From contig JBBSQW010000001.1 of NCBI GenBank assembly GCA_038243635.1, forward strand, positions 221,441-285,440: a stretch of 64,000 nucleotides of DNA, given 5' to 3'. Made by a program: the position numbers and the translations under genes. Below are positions 17,436 to 25,638 of this stretch, in pieces. The stretch's first letter is position 1; each line of letters begins with the position of its first letter. The DNA is from Pseudopedobacter sp038243635. Its GTDB lineage: Bacteria > Bacteroidota > Bacteroidia > Sphingobacteriales > Sphingobacteriaceae. The notes below the pieces were generated by a model, which saw nothing but the letters and a program-made list of their open reading frames with translations, ran no database searches and was not told the DNA's origin.

Positions 17436-18218
17436 ATGAACAGTATTAAAAAATTCAAAAGCTTATTTGCAATCATAGTCTTAAGTGCAACAAGTGTGTT
17501 TGGACAATCTAAAAAGTTAATTAAATCTTTCAAATTAGGTACTGTGGGGTACAATCTTTATTCCCAAAACGATAAATCTAATAGCGCTTTAAGCGAAACT
17601 ACATTTTACTTGCTATATCGCGTTGGAAATGTTAAAGCACTTGGAAAAGAAATCAAAGAGCTTAAGGTGAAAAAAAGTGGTAAAATTTTGGTTTCTACCA
17701 CCTATAAAATTACAGACAAAGCCATAATTTTTACTAAAAATGGCTATGAGAACAGAAGATATTTGCAAAACGATAAAGGCAAACTATCCATCGATGAATA
17801 CGTAAACGCTCGTTCTGTTGCAGATATGGGTGGCGGTCAGGGTATAGAAACCACCCCTAATCCTTCTTCTATCCCTGAAAAAATTATGCATGATGATACC
17901 GGCGATCCACAGCTGGCGGATGTTTTACCTCAATATCCTGGCGGTATAAATAGGGCTCGTAATTATATTGCGTCCTATCTACAATATCCTGAGTTAGCAG
18001 TTGAAAATGGCGTGGAGGGAACCGTAATTGTGGCTTTCGTTGTTGAAAAAGATGGACGTTTAAATGATATAAAAATTGAAAAAAGTTTAGGTTATGGTTG
18101 CGATGAAGAAGTAATTAAGGTAATAACGAATATGCCCAAATGGATTCCAGGTAAAGTAAACGGAAAAAATGTTCGTTCTAGAATGCGCTTGCCAGTAGTT
18201 TTTTCACAGGACTTATAA
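17436..18218 (+). CDS. Periplasmic TonB C-terminal domain protein (copy 2)
   Basis: This 260-residue paralogue of the protein at 16,141 has the same layout: signal peptide (SVFGQ), a shared N-terminal domain (KLGTVGYNLYSQN, TFYLLYRVGN), a linker and a TonB C-terminal domain (YPGGINRARNYI, LGYGCDEEVIKV, MPKWIPGKVNGKNV). It too lacks a membrane anchor. The DNA upstream of both copies is also similar (16,029-16,100 and 17,331-17,400), so the duplication included the leader. Confidence 0.85.
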   Translation: MNSIKKFKSLFAIIVLSATSVFGQSKKLIKSFKLGTVGYNLYSQNDKSNSALSETTFYLLYRVGNVKALGKEIKELKVKKSGKILVSTTYKITDKAIIFTKNGYENRRYLQNDKGKLSIDEYVNARSVADMGGGQGIETTPNPSSIPEKIMHDDTGDPQLADVLPQYPGGINRARNYIASYLQYPELAVENGVEGTVIVAFVVEKDGRLNDIKIEKSLGYGCDEEVIKVITNMPKWIPGKVNGKNVRSRMRLPVVFSQDL

Positions 18219-18225
18219 ATTACTG

Positions 18226-18792
18226 ATGAACAATAACAAAATCCTACTATTTTACATCATAGTATCGTTGTTGTTAGTGGCAAATATAGCGGGCGATTTA
18301 TTCTATCAAATTAGTGTTGCTGGATATTGGAGCGATAGAATTTTATTTTGGATATGGTTTGTTGGCACTTTTTACATCCTAAAGACATACTGGAAAAAAC
18401 TGCTTACTAAAGTTTATTTTGGCTTATTAATAGTAGGCGTAATTTTAAGCATTTTACCAATGATGGTCCCTTTTTTTGCGATATTTTTATCTAGCACAGG
18501 GAAGGGTGTGCATCTAAAAAAACAGATTACGCCAGAATACCGAATTCAAGTGGTTGGCTATAGTATAATGGGAAGACCGTTGTTAGAAATTATGAATAAT
18601 AAAGGTCTTTTAGAAAAACGAATAGCAAACACCAATATAAATGTTTTTATAAATGACAGTACCGAAATAAGAATTTGGGATATTAAGGAAGCAAGATTCT
18701 TAAACGAAACAGACAGTTCCATTTCCATCCAGTTTTCTGATGATAAGCTAAGCGGAGAAATGACGATAGCAAAAGAGATAAATAAAAAATAA
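18226..18792 (+). CDS. Membrane protein, three helices plus soluble domain
   Basis: This 188-residue protein has three hydrophobic helices (about residues 5-23, 37-53 and 62-88) followed by a soluble domain of about 95 residues containing YRIQVVGYSIMGRPLLEI. The arrangement and a Tyr-Gln/Arg-Ile motif after the helices resemble the protein at 28,986, so they may be distant paralogues. It starts 7 bp after the TonB-C gene and ends 7 bp before the next start, so it is in an operon. Confidence 0.7.
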   Translation: MNNNKILLFYIIVSLLLVANIAGDLFYQISVAGYWSDRILFWIWFVGTFYILKTYWKKLLTKVYFGLLIVGVILSILPMMVPFFAIFLSSTGKGVHLKKQITPEYRIQVVGYSIMGRPLLEIMNNKGLLEKRIANTNINVFINDSTEIRIWDIKEARFLNETDSSISIQFSDDKLSGEMTIAKEINKK

Positions 18793-18799
18793 CATGCAT

Positions 18800-19495
18800 A
18801 TGAAATTTAAATCCAAAATATTGTTGATACTAATAATTCTACCATTGATATCCTGCCAAAAGCATGATTTTGATTTGGCTCAGCTTAAGCTACCAATGGA
18901 TAAGGACTTGATTACCAAAAAGTTTGAATTCAAAGAAAGATCAGATTTTGCAGAAGTAAGCTCCATAAGTGTTAAAGATGAAAATGCACTCTATTTTGGA
19001 GGTGAAGAACTTTCAGGAAGCATGGTTGACGGAGATTCATTTCACGGAACCAATAATGTAACCTTCCAAGTAAGTAAAAAAACCGGAAAAATTGAGTCGT
19101 ACGAATTGAGGTTGGACACAAAAGATGAATCGTTGAAATTAGAAAAAGCGCTCTTAGAAAAGTTCGGAAAAGCTGATTTCCATTATGATGATAAAAAAGA
19201 TTTTAGTTTTAGAATCTGGGAAGCCAATCAAAACACCTACTTTCTGGAGATTAATAATACGACCGAGTACAACGGCAAGAAAACTATCTCAGCAGATTTA
19301 AACGTAGTCAACAACAAAAATCAGGTACTTTACAATTACTACATGGCTGGAGGTTTCGGGTACTATAGCGACTATTTATACGAAAAGAATAAACCTGAGC
19401 ATCAAAATCAAAAATATACTTATAGAGATTTCGTAAATCAAAAGGAAAAAGAGGATGGTAACGACAGTTATTTCGTAAAAAATTATATCCAATAG
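18800..19495 (+). CDS. Lipoprotein of unknown function
   Basis: This 231-residue lipoprotein has a lipobox LPLISC with cysteine at residue 19 counted from ATG 18,800; an ATG at 18,794 is also in frame. A charged, beta-rich domain follows (SISVKDENALYFGGEEL, KTGKIESYELRLDTKDESLKLE), with a Tyr-rich C-terminal third. No family is recognised. Confidence 0.7.
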   Translation: MKFKSKILLILIILPLISCQKHDFDLAQLKLPMDKDLITKKFEFKERSDFAEVSSISVKDENALYFGGEELSGSMVDGDSFHGTNNVTFQVSKKTGKIESYELRLDTKDESLKLEKALLEKFGKADFHYDDKKDFSFRIWEANQNTYFLEINNTTEYNGKKTISADLNVVNNKNQVLYNYYMAGGFGYYSDYLYEKNKPEHQNQKYTYRDFVNQKEKEDGNDSYFVKNYIQ

Positions 19496-19539
19496 AACGA
19501 AAAATCTTAAAGCTATCTAAATAATACTGCTAATACGAT

Positions 19540-20556
19540 ATGAAAAACACCATCATTATTTTAATGATTTCCCTGTCTCTGCAATCTTGCGGGCAAGAAA
19601 AAGAAACCTATTGGGAAATTGAAAGTGTTTACAGAGTAGATGAAAAACCAGTTAAGGGTATAAAAGATTTTTACTTGGACCAAATTTTTAAAAATAATTT
19701 CAACTTTAAAAAGAGAAATGACAGTCTGTTTTTTGAACTACCAGAAAAATTTGAAGTAAGCCTAAAGAATTTTAAGAGCCTCAGTCAGCTAAATATAGAA
19801 GATGCCGAGTATTTTAAAATGTACGATTATGAGTTTGCTGGTGACAAATTTTTAATAAAATTTAAAGACAATACGCTAACGGATCCCAAAAACAGCATCA
19901 TAGAATTTATACAAATCTCAAAAGAGGACTTTGAAAATAATATCGCAAAAAATATTGCTCACAAGCAAGAGGTAGCAAAAAAGATGAATGCTTTAAAAGC
20001 GGAATTAGCAAAGCAATCTCCTATAACTTTGAATGCGGTAAAAAAACTCCCAGTGAAAACGGTGAAAATAAGTAATGACAAATCTGATAATGTTATAGAA
20101 TTACTTATTCCTGAAGAAATTGAATTAAAAGAAACCGGAAGTGTAAACAATGAGCAATTTGGAAAGATTTTGGTTGGTACATTTCAAAAAAATTCTAAAA
20201 TATATGAGATCATACATCCAAAGAATGATTATGGCTTGAAACAGGTAAGCGTCTGGGTTTCCACGGATCCTACTCCTTTTCGCATAGACGATTATTCTTC
20301 CGAAAATTCTGATATGTTTATCGTCAAAAAAGAAAAAAACAATATTTTAGGATATACAATCAGACATGATGAATACAGCGACCAAGCAGTAGTGCAATCG
20401 TTTTTTACTTTAAAATATTTCAAATCGGGCAATTCTCACATCTTCATTTTCGGTGATGTTAATCGACGACAGATCAAGAATTATCCAAATGCGGAAGAGA
20501 TGAATAAAATCATCAACTTCAACTATTTGATGTCTGAGAATATAAGTTTAAAATAA
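19540..20556 (+). CDS. Lipoprotein of unknown function ('TYW' paralogue 2)
   Basis: This 338-residue lipoprotein has a lipobox LSLQSC with cysteine at residue 17. The mature N-terminus (ETYWEIESVYRVDEKP, then NDSLFFELPE) is like the one in the minus-strand lipoprotein at 6,489-7,601. Both also have a Lys-rich helical segment in the middle (here HKQEVAKKMNALKAELAKQ). The two are probably divergent members of one family. No catalytic residues are evident. Confidence 0.75.
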   Translation: MKNTIIILMISLSLQSCGQEKETYWEIESVYRVDEKPVKGIKDFYLDQIFKNNFNFKKRNDSLFFELPEKFEVSLKNFKSLSQLNIEDAEYFKMYDYEFAGDKFLIKFKDNTLTDPKNSIIEFIQISKEDFENNIAKNIAHKQEVAKKMNALKAELAKQSPITLNAVKKLPVKTVKISNDKSDNVIELLIPEEIELKETGSVNNEQFGKILVGTFQKNSKIYEIIHPKNDYGLKQVSVWVSTDPTPFRIDDYSSENSDMFIVKKEKNNILGYTIRHDEYSDQAVVQSFFTLKYFKSGNSHIFIFGDVNRRQIKNYPNAEEMNKIINFNYLMSENISLK

Positions 20557-20587
20557 TAATAACAAGTAAAGAAAACTCTTATTAACA

Positions 20588-20752
20588 ATGTGGGTACCCA
20601 TAATTTTCCTCCTATCCGTTGCTCTAATAACTTATGTTGTTATGAAATCTGCTTATTCTACAAGAAAAAAGGCTTGGCTAATCGCGATTATTATATTGGG
20701 TTTCATCCTTTTTTTTACCATTTACTGTGTGTTAAATTTTTGGATTGTCTAG
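20588..20752 (+). CDS. Very small two-helix membrane protein
   Basis: An ATG at 20,588 opens a 54-codon frame ending in TAG at 20,750-20,752. The product starts MWVPIIFLLSVALITYVV, continues with a basic loop (MKSAYSTRKKAW) and has a second helix (LIAIIILGFILFFTIYCV). The two clean hydrophobic segments around a positive loop strongly suggest a real membrane protein rather than a chance frame. It lies 32 bp after the TYW lipoprotein and 90 bp before a similar mini membrane protein at 20,842. Confidence 0.6.
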   Translation: MWVPIIFLLSVALITYVVMKSAYSTRKKAWLIAIIILGFILFFTIYCVLNFWIV

Positions 20753-20841
20753 AGACTAGAAAAATGATGATAGATAAGTCTAAAGGCTTGAAGTGTATGA
20801 GAAAAAGTAATCATTTAACATAACGTAGAAATAGTATCAGA

Positions 20842-21045
20842 ATGGGAATAACACCATTAATTATCATCATTATTTTAATAATTTCTTTCTTTGTTTTCAA
20901 CACAAAATATTCCATTGGCAAGAAATTATTGATTGTAGTAATTGCTTTAATTATAGTCTTTACAGCTTTGGCAATCGTGTTTATTACCGGGTTCGACAGA
21001 GGGATGGATCCAAGAAGGGACGAAATAAATACCACCACAAAATGA
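20842..21045 (+). CDS. Small two-helix membrane protein
   Basis: This 67-residue protein has two hydrophobic helices (residues 4-19 and 29-49) around a basic loop, NTKYSIGKK, and a polar tail (FDRGMDPRRDE). The layout matches the 54-residue protein at 20,588. Its stop overlaps the next start as ATGA, which supports translation of this frame and coupling to the gene at 21,042. Confidence 0.7.
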   Translation: MGITPLIIIIILIISFFVFNTKYSIGKKLLIVVIALIIVFTALAIVFITGFDRGMDPRRDEINTTTK

Positions 21046-21857
21046 AAATTAAACTGATCATTTACATTGCTTTATTACTACCAATATCAACATTTGCCCA
21101 AATGAAGTTTAAATCGATAGGCACTGCAAAACCTATTGAATTTACATTTGGATTTCAGCATACAAAAGGTGCGTTTGTTTGGTACAAAGGGCAAAAAGAA
21201 CCTATCGCATTAAAGCTAAAATCCTTAGAAATTGATAGTTCAGAAAGAGAAAGCGGTCAGCCTGATTTTCATTATTATAGATACACCGAAATGTATAAAG
21301 GCAAAGCTACAGGCGAATATGGAATTACCGAATGGCCCAGAAATGTAAGTGACATCTATTACATACGTTACAAGGACGGTAAGAAATTCAAATTTGAGTT
21401 GGTAGAGGATGATGAAGTCTACGATGGCAAAAGTATGGTGTTACTACACGGTATTCAAATCCATTATTACACTTTCTATAAAGATAGTTTAGCGTTAATT
21501 TATGCTGATGGAAGAAAAGATAAAGAGCTTTTAACTAAGATTAATGAAGATGATGCAAGACATATAAATATAGAAGATTATAATTTTGATGGCGTCAACG
21601 ACCTTTCTTTTAGCAGTACTGTTTTTAATGATATTGAGTTTGTAGAGGATGTGAAAGAAATATTTATCTATGACTCAAAAACTAAAAGGTTTGAAAAATT
21701 ACAAATGCCGAAATCTAGCAAACGTCTTTATTTTAGCGATTTAAAACTTAATACAAAGAATAAAGAATTAACCGCCAGAAGCAAAATAGGCAATCGTTGG
21801 ATTTCCTATACTTATCGTTTTGATAAAATAGGCAAACTGGCATTGGTCAAACAGTAA
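21042..21857 (+). CDS. Secreted protein with FG-GAP/XAC2610-like region
   Basis: This 271-residue protein has a signal peptide cleaved near residue 20 (STFAQ). Around residues 175-225 it reads NIEDYNFDGVNDLSFSS, then IFIYDSKTKRFEKL. This pattern, an Asp-rich loop followed by a 'YDxKTKxFE' strand, is typical of XAC2610-like and FG-GAP-like domains, which often bind calcium. It begins inside the upstream stop (ATGA), so it is co-translated with the small membrane protein. Confidence 0.75.
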   Translation: MKIKLIIYIALLLPISTFAQMKFKSIGTAKPIEFTFGFQHTKGAFVWYKGQKEPIALKLKSLEIDSSERESGQPDFHYYRYTEMYKGKATGEYGITEWPRNVSDIYYIRYKDGKKFKFELVEDDEVYDGKSMVLLHGIQIHYYTFYKDSLALIYADGRKDKELLTKINEDDARHINIEDYNFDGVNDLSFSSTVFNDIEFVEDVKEIFIYDSKTKRFEKLQMPKSSKRLYFSDLKLNTKNKELTARSKIGNRWISYTYRFDKIGKLALVKQ

Positions 21858-21874
21858 CAGTAAATTTTATCGCA

Positions 21875-22678
21875 ATGAAAATAATCTTGACAAACTTTTT
21901 GTTTCTTTTCACGTCCATTTGCTTTGGTCAAAATCAGTCAATAACACAGAAATCTGCCAATCAGATTAAAAAGAACATCCGCTTTGCTAGTAATTATATT
22001 TCTACAGAAAACCCTGACTATAATATCGATAGCTTGTGTTTGTTAACTGCAAAAAAGACAGCAAATTTGATGACGGGTAATAACTTTTCTACTGCGTATT
22101 ATAAGAGCTTAGGACTCTCGTTATCTACAGAAAGCATAGATAAACAAGCGATAAAAATTTACAATTTCGGTTATGATTGTGGGGGAACGCGACGAGTAAT
22201 CACGCATCCAATCATCCAGTGGGAAAATGCCTCAGGCAAAACGTTCGCGTACAATTTGTCAACAAAAATTAATTGTGAATTCTCCCAGATATATCGGCTT
22301 AAAAGTACGGGAAGAAATCTTTATCTATTGATTGGAGTAGAAGCTGGCGACGGAAGTTGCTATCAGGGGATTGCCTACGTTATCGAAATTAAGGGCGATT
22401 ATCTCATTACAGATAATCAGGTTTTTGTTAATCGCCCCTATCTTAATTTATGTAATAGAGAGTATGATTTTGATGTAAAAACACAGCTTTTGACAAGCTT
22501 TTTACAGCATGAGTCTAAGGCAAATCCTTTAGATTATGCTTTAAATAATCAGGGAGAATATTCTAAAAATAAAAAAGCCAACGAAGCATTAGCAGAACTG
22601 ATTGAGGAAGGATACAACGGAGAAAACAGTACTTTTTACCTCAAATTTAACGGAAAGCAATTTATAAAGGAAAATTAA
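21875..22678 (+). CDS. Secreted protein of unknown function
   Basis: This 267-residue protein has a signal peptide ending near residue 19 (SICFGQ). The mature part contains several cysteines (NFGYDCGGTRRV, KINCEFSQIY, GDGSCYQGIAY, LNLCNREYDF) that could pair in the periplasm. No family is recognised. It is 17 bp downstream of the previous gene and 3 bp upstream of a small membrane protein gene. Confidence 0.7.
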   Translation: MKIILTNFLFLFTSICFGQNQSITQKSANQIKKNIRFASNYISTENPDYNIDSLCLLTAKKTANLMTGNNFSTAYYKSLGLSLSTESIDKQAIKIYNFGYDCGGTRRVITHPIIQWENASGKTFAYNLSTKINCEFSQIYRLKSTGRNLYLLIGVEAGDGSCYQGIAYVIEIKGDYLITDNQVFVNRPYLNLCNREYDFDVKTQLLTSFLQHESKANPLDYALNNQGEYSKNKKANEALAELIEEGYNGENSTFYLKFNGKQFIKEN

Positions 22679-22681
22679 TTA

Positions 22682-22990
22682 ATGAAAAAACAACCGCTGT
22701 ACATCCAAATTTTAATTCGACTGGCATTTTTAGTATTGCCAATAGTGGCTTTGTATTTTTTGGTGGTTTTCAATTATAATCCCCACGAACGTTGTAATGG
22801 CGAAATACACCGGCATACCATGGGTCCAATGTTTGGTTTTATAATTTTCAGTAGTATTATTGCTGGCATTTGGCTGATAGCCATTATTATAGAATTGATT
22901 TATAAACATTTTAATAAGAATAAAAAATTGGCTTATTGGTTGATCTTTTTAGTCGTGATGGTGAGTTTGTCTCTGCTGTTTTTTATTTAA
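22682..22990 (+). CDS. Small three-helix membrane protein
   Basis: This 102-residue protein has transmembrane segments at about residues 8-30, 45-70 and 80-101. The loop after helix 1 contains HERCNGEIHRHTMGP, a His/Cys-rich stretch that might bind metal, though this is only suggestive. It begins 3 bp after the upstream stop and is probably co-expressed with it. Confidence 0.65.
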   Translation: MKKQPLYIQILIRLAFLVLPIVALYFLVVFNYNPHERCNGEIHRHTMGPMFGFIIFSSIIAGIWLIAIIIELIYKHFNKNKKLAYWLIFLVVMVSLSLLFFI

Positions 22991-23133
22991 TTAATCATGG
23001 ATTTCGTAGATGTTATTCATCATCAATAAAAGGCAAAACCACAATAAAATTCCAGCTAGCGATCATACTTATTTTTGGTTAAGTTACTGAATACTAATCT
23101 CTAAACTAAATAAGACAGCTTAACTTACGATAA

Positions 23134-23604
23134 ATGAAAAATTTTATATTCAGATACTTAATCAGTCTGATAATTCTTATACTGAGTGTTGGGATATATG
23201 TATATTTTAGCAAAGAACAGGTGAGCTATTACGGCAAACTTGGTTCGTTTAAATACACGATTATATTCCTTTGGCCATACGCAAATCTTGCAATCTCTCT
23301 TTTGTTTTACAGCATACTTGGAATCATTTCAAAAAGGAAAATTTATATTTCTTTAGGTTTGATAGTGCTAACGCTAATTGTAATCTCTCAAATTTTAAAC
23401 TATTATTTTATAACTGATGGATTTTTCAACTACTTGGTAGCCTATACTTGGATTGCTCTGATAGTCGCCATACCACAATTATTAATTCCAAATTTTACCA
23501 CCAAACCACATCAACTAGACGATAAAATAAATTCAGTTTATTTGATTGGCATCCTTTTGTTTTTATATACCATGCTAATTCTATTCTTCGTTTATTACCA
23601 ATAA
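23134..23604 (+). CDS. Membrane protein, four to five helices
   Basis: This 156-residue protein is hydrophobic along most of its length, with helices at about residues 3-24, 43-64, 72-90, 96-118 and 132-154. No transporter signature is visible, and the family is not recognised. It follows a 143-bp gap with no other gene. Confidence 0.65.
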   Translation: MKNFIFRYLISLIILILSVGIYVYFSKEQVSYYGKLGSFKYTIIFLWPYANLAISLLFYSILGIISKRKIYISLGLIVLTLIVISQILNYYFITDGFFNYLVAYTWIALIVAIPQLLIPNFTTKPHQLDDKINSVYLIGILLFLYTMLILFFVYYQ

Positions 23605-23742
23605 CTAATTAAAAAAAACGTAGTACTAAAGTTTAACAATTTAATCAAACAACAATTTAATTATAAACGATTTTGTAAAGCCGATTAGCCTACCACATTA
23701 TGGAATTTACCTTTTAAATTCATCATACCTAAAAACCACATC

Positions 23743-24669
23743 ATGAAAAAAATCTATCTAACAATATTTTTACTTTTTACACTGATTTTTACGCAAGCTC
23801 AAACCTTTGATATTAGAAAACTTACCTTAAAAAGTGATGTAATTTTATTTTGTGATCAAGAAGATGTAAAAGATACCAGCCATATTATCAACGATTTTAC
23901 CAGTAATTATTTCTACAAAATAACTGGAATTGATACCATCGTAAAAAACAAAACGGGGTTTGACATTAAAAAAACAGAAATTAGAGTAGCGACCGAAAAT
24001 GAAGATTTTTTCGTCTACCAAAGCAATTGCGTTCCGGCGATTGCTTATTCATTTGATCAAGGCAAAAGGTACTATGAGATACTTTTCCTTAAAAAAGTTG
24101 GCAAACACTATCAAATTATCGGTCTGGTCAAGAATAACGATACTCGAGCCGATTGGGGGAAATTAATTACCGACATTAAATCGGTTTCTGCGTTAGAGCG
24201 TATGACTAACCCGCAAGAACGCTACATTAAAACAATAGATTGGTTTATAGCGCATGGCATAAATCCAACTGCAGATTTCTTAACATATTACAGGCAAAAA
24301 AGTATCATAAAAACGGACACTGCAGAATTAACCCAGCAACAGTTGGCAAACGCCTTAGCCAATTTTTTAGCAGAAAAAACAGATTTATTACCTCTGATTG
24401 CAAAAAAATACCCTGATATAATTAAAGATCACTATTTGAATAAACTGAAAAGTATATACGGAACAGCGGACGAATATAGCTATTCAGATTGTTCAGATTT
24501 TCAAGAGTCAATCAGAATATTGACCAATAATTTTGATGACGATTACGAGGATATCAATTACGTAGCGACTGACTTATTAAGTAACGAGCTCTCTTATTAT
24601 GAAAAAGGAAACATCATGTCAGCTTTAATTAAAACGGTGGAGAAAGGTAAATATGAAATGAAATTGTAA
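23743..24669 (+). CDS. Secreted protein of unknown function
   Basis: This 308-residue protein has a signal peptide cleaved near residue 20 (FTQAQ). The first half is beta-rich and the second half (from about residue 165, GKLITDIKSVSALERM) looks largely helical with a Tyr/Asp-rich end. No family is recognised. It is the last gene of the plus-strand run before the convergent lipid operon; the two stops are 64 bp apart. Confidence 0.7.
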   Translation: MKKIYLTIFLLFTLIFTQAQTFDIRKLTLKSDVILFCDQEDVKDTSHIINDFTSNYFYKITGIDTIVKNKTGFDIKKTEIRVATENEDFFVYQSNCVPAIAYSFDQGKRYYEILFLKKVGKHYQIIGLVKNNDTRADWGKLITDIKSVSALERMTNPQERYIKTIDWFIAHGINPTADFLTYYRQKSIIKTDTAELTQQQLANALANFLAEKTDLLPLIAKKYPDIIKDHYLNKLKSIYGTADEYSYSDCSDFQESIRILTNNFDDDYEDINYVATDLLSNELSYYEKGNIMSALIKTVEKGKYEMKL

Positions 24670-24733
24670 GCAACTAAAATCCCTGAAAAGCTGGGTTAAA
24701 TACGACTTAATTTTTTGAAAAGTCGAGCGCTAA

Positions 24734-25627
24734 TCAAGCCAGCACTTTTTTACTAATGTCAAGTTTACCCTGAACTAACAAAGCATGCAGAACTTCTGTT
24801 GAAAATCCGTGGAGCAAAAGCCTGAAAGCGGCCCCTGCAGTCGGTAGAGGAATCATAGGATGTTTGTTGTTTAACGCAGTCAGTTTCTCTGGGCAATCCA
24901 TAATGGTTGCTGCATAAATCCCAATTACTTCATCCAATTGCAGGGAATTTGTGGCTCTCCAAAAATCATTGTCGGTCAAGTAAAACTGATACACTGGTGT
25001 AAAAATTTCTATCGCTGTTCCTAAATCGATGAAGTTTGTCCAGCCATCTCTAAACTCTCCAAATGGAATCTCTCCCGCAGTAATCGCACTAAAATCAAGA
25101 TTTTCTTTCTTCGTTATTTTTAGGTCTTTTTCTTCAATCGCCTTGTTCAGGTTGATGATGAAATTATAAAGATTAAGGTCATGCTCTAAGAAAAGATTGT
25201 CTTTCACGTCGCTCACGCCCAAAGGTTTTAGCGGATTCATTGGAATTTCTTCTGCCCCTTCTACGTTATCTTTGATAAACCGAAGGACTTCTGATCCGAG
25301 GTAAAAATGACGAAGGATGATAAAGTTTGCTTCAGGCGTAACAAAATACTTCATTCCCCAAAACAAACTTTTGTGCAACATTTTGGGTGCGTTAATTAAG
25401 TTCGGAATAAAAATTTTGAAAAACTGCATCAGCACAATTGAAAGTCTAGCAAACAATTTGGCAACCGGATAAAGGAACTGCCGGCTTTTTGTGGAAGAAT
25501 CATACAAGAAAGCAGCTTTAGCATCAGCATTGAAGGGAACACTTTTATCAAGAAACATCGCATGCCAATGGCTTGGGTTTCTCGGCTCGTTCACCATATT
25601 TTCGAAATATTCTTTTTTATGCAACAT
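24734..25627 (-). CDS. Unrecognised protein in the ketosynthase operon
   Basis: This 297-residue protein has no signal peptide. A hydrophobic segment around residues 57-75 (LFARLSIVLMQFFKIFIP) may make it membrane-associated. The rest appears helical with acidic patches (FLEHDLNLYNFIINLNKAIE). I recognise no family. It starts 11 bp after the ketosynthase-redox fusion stops and is surely in the same operon, so it is likely an accessory or tailoring protein of the same pathway. It might be a membrane-bound carrier or transferase, but nothing in the sequence shows this. Confidence 0.8.
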   Translation of the reverse strand: MLHKKEYFENMVNEPRNPSHWHAMFLDKSVPFNADAKAAFLYDSSTKSRQFLYPVAKLFARLSIVLMQFFKIFIPNLINAPKMLHKSLFWGMKYFVTPEANFIILRHFYLGSEVLRFIKDNVEGAEEIPMNPLKPLGVSDVKDNLFLEHDLNLYNFIINLNKAIEEKDLKITKKENLDFSAITAGEIPFGEFRDGWTNFIDLGTAIEIFTPVYQFYLTDNDFWRATNSLQLDEVIGIYAATIMDCPEKLTALNNKHPMIPLPTAGAAFRLLLHGFSTEVLHALLVQGKLDISKKVLA

Positions 25628-25638
25628 GTTTGTCGTAC

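Noticed and set aside
16141..18218. Reading the TonB-C proteins as TonB energy transducers
   Set aside because: Both have cleavable signal peptides, no N-terminal membrane anchor or proline-rich spacer, and no exbB/exbD genes nearby.
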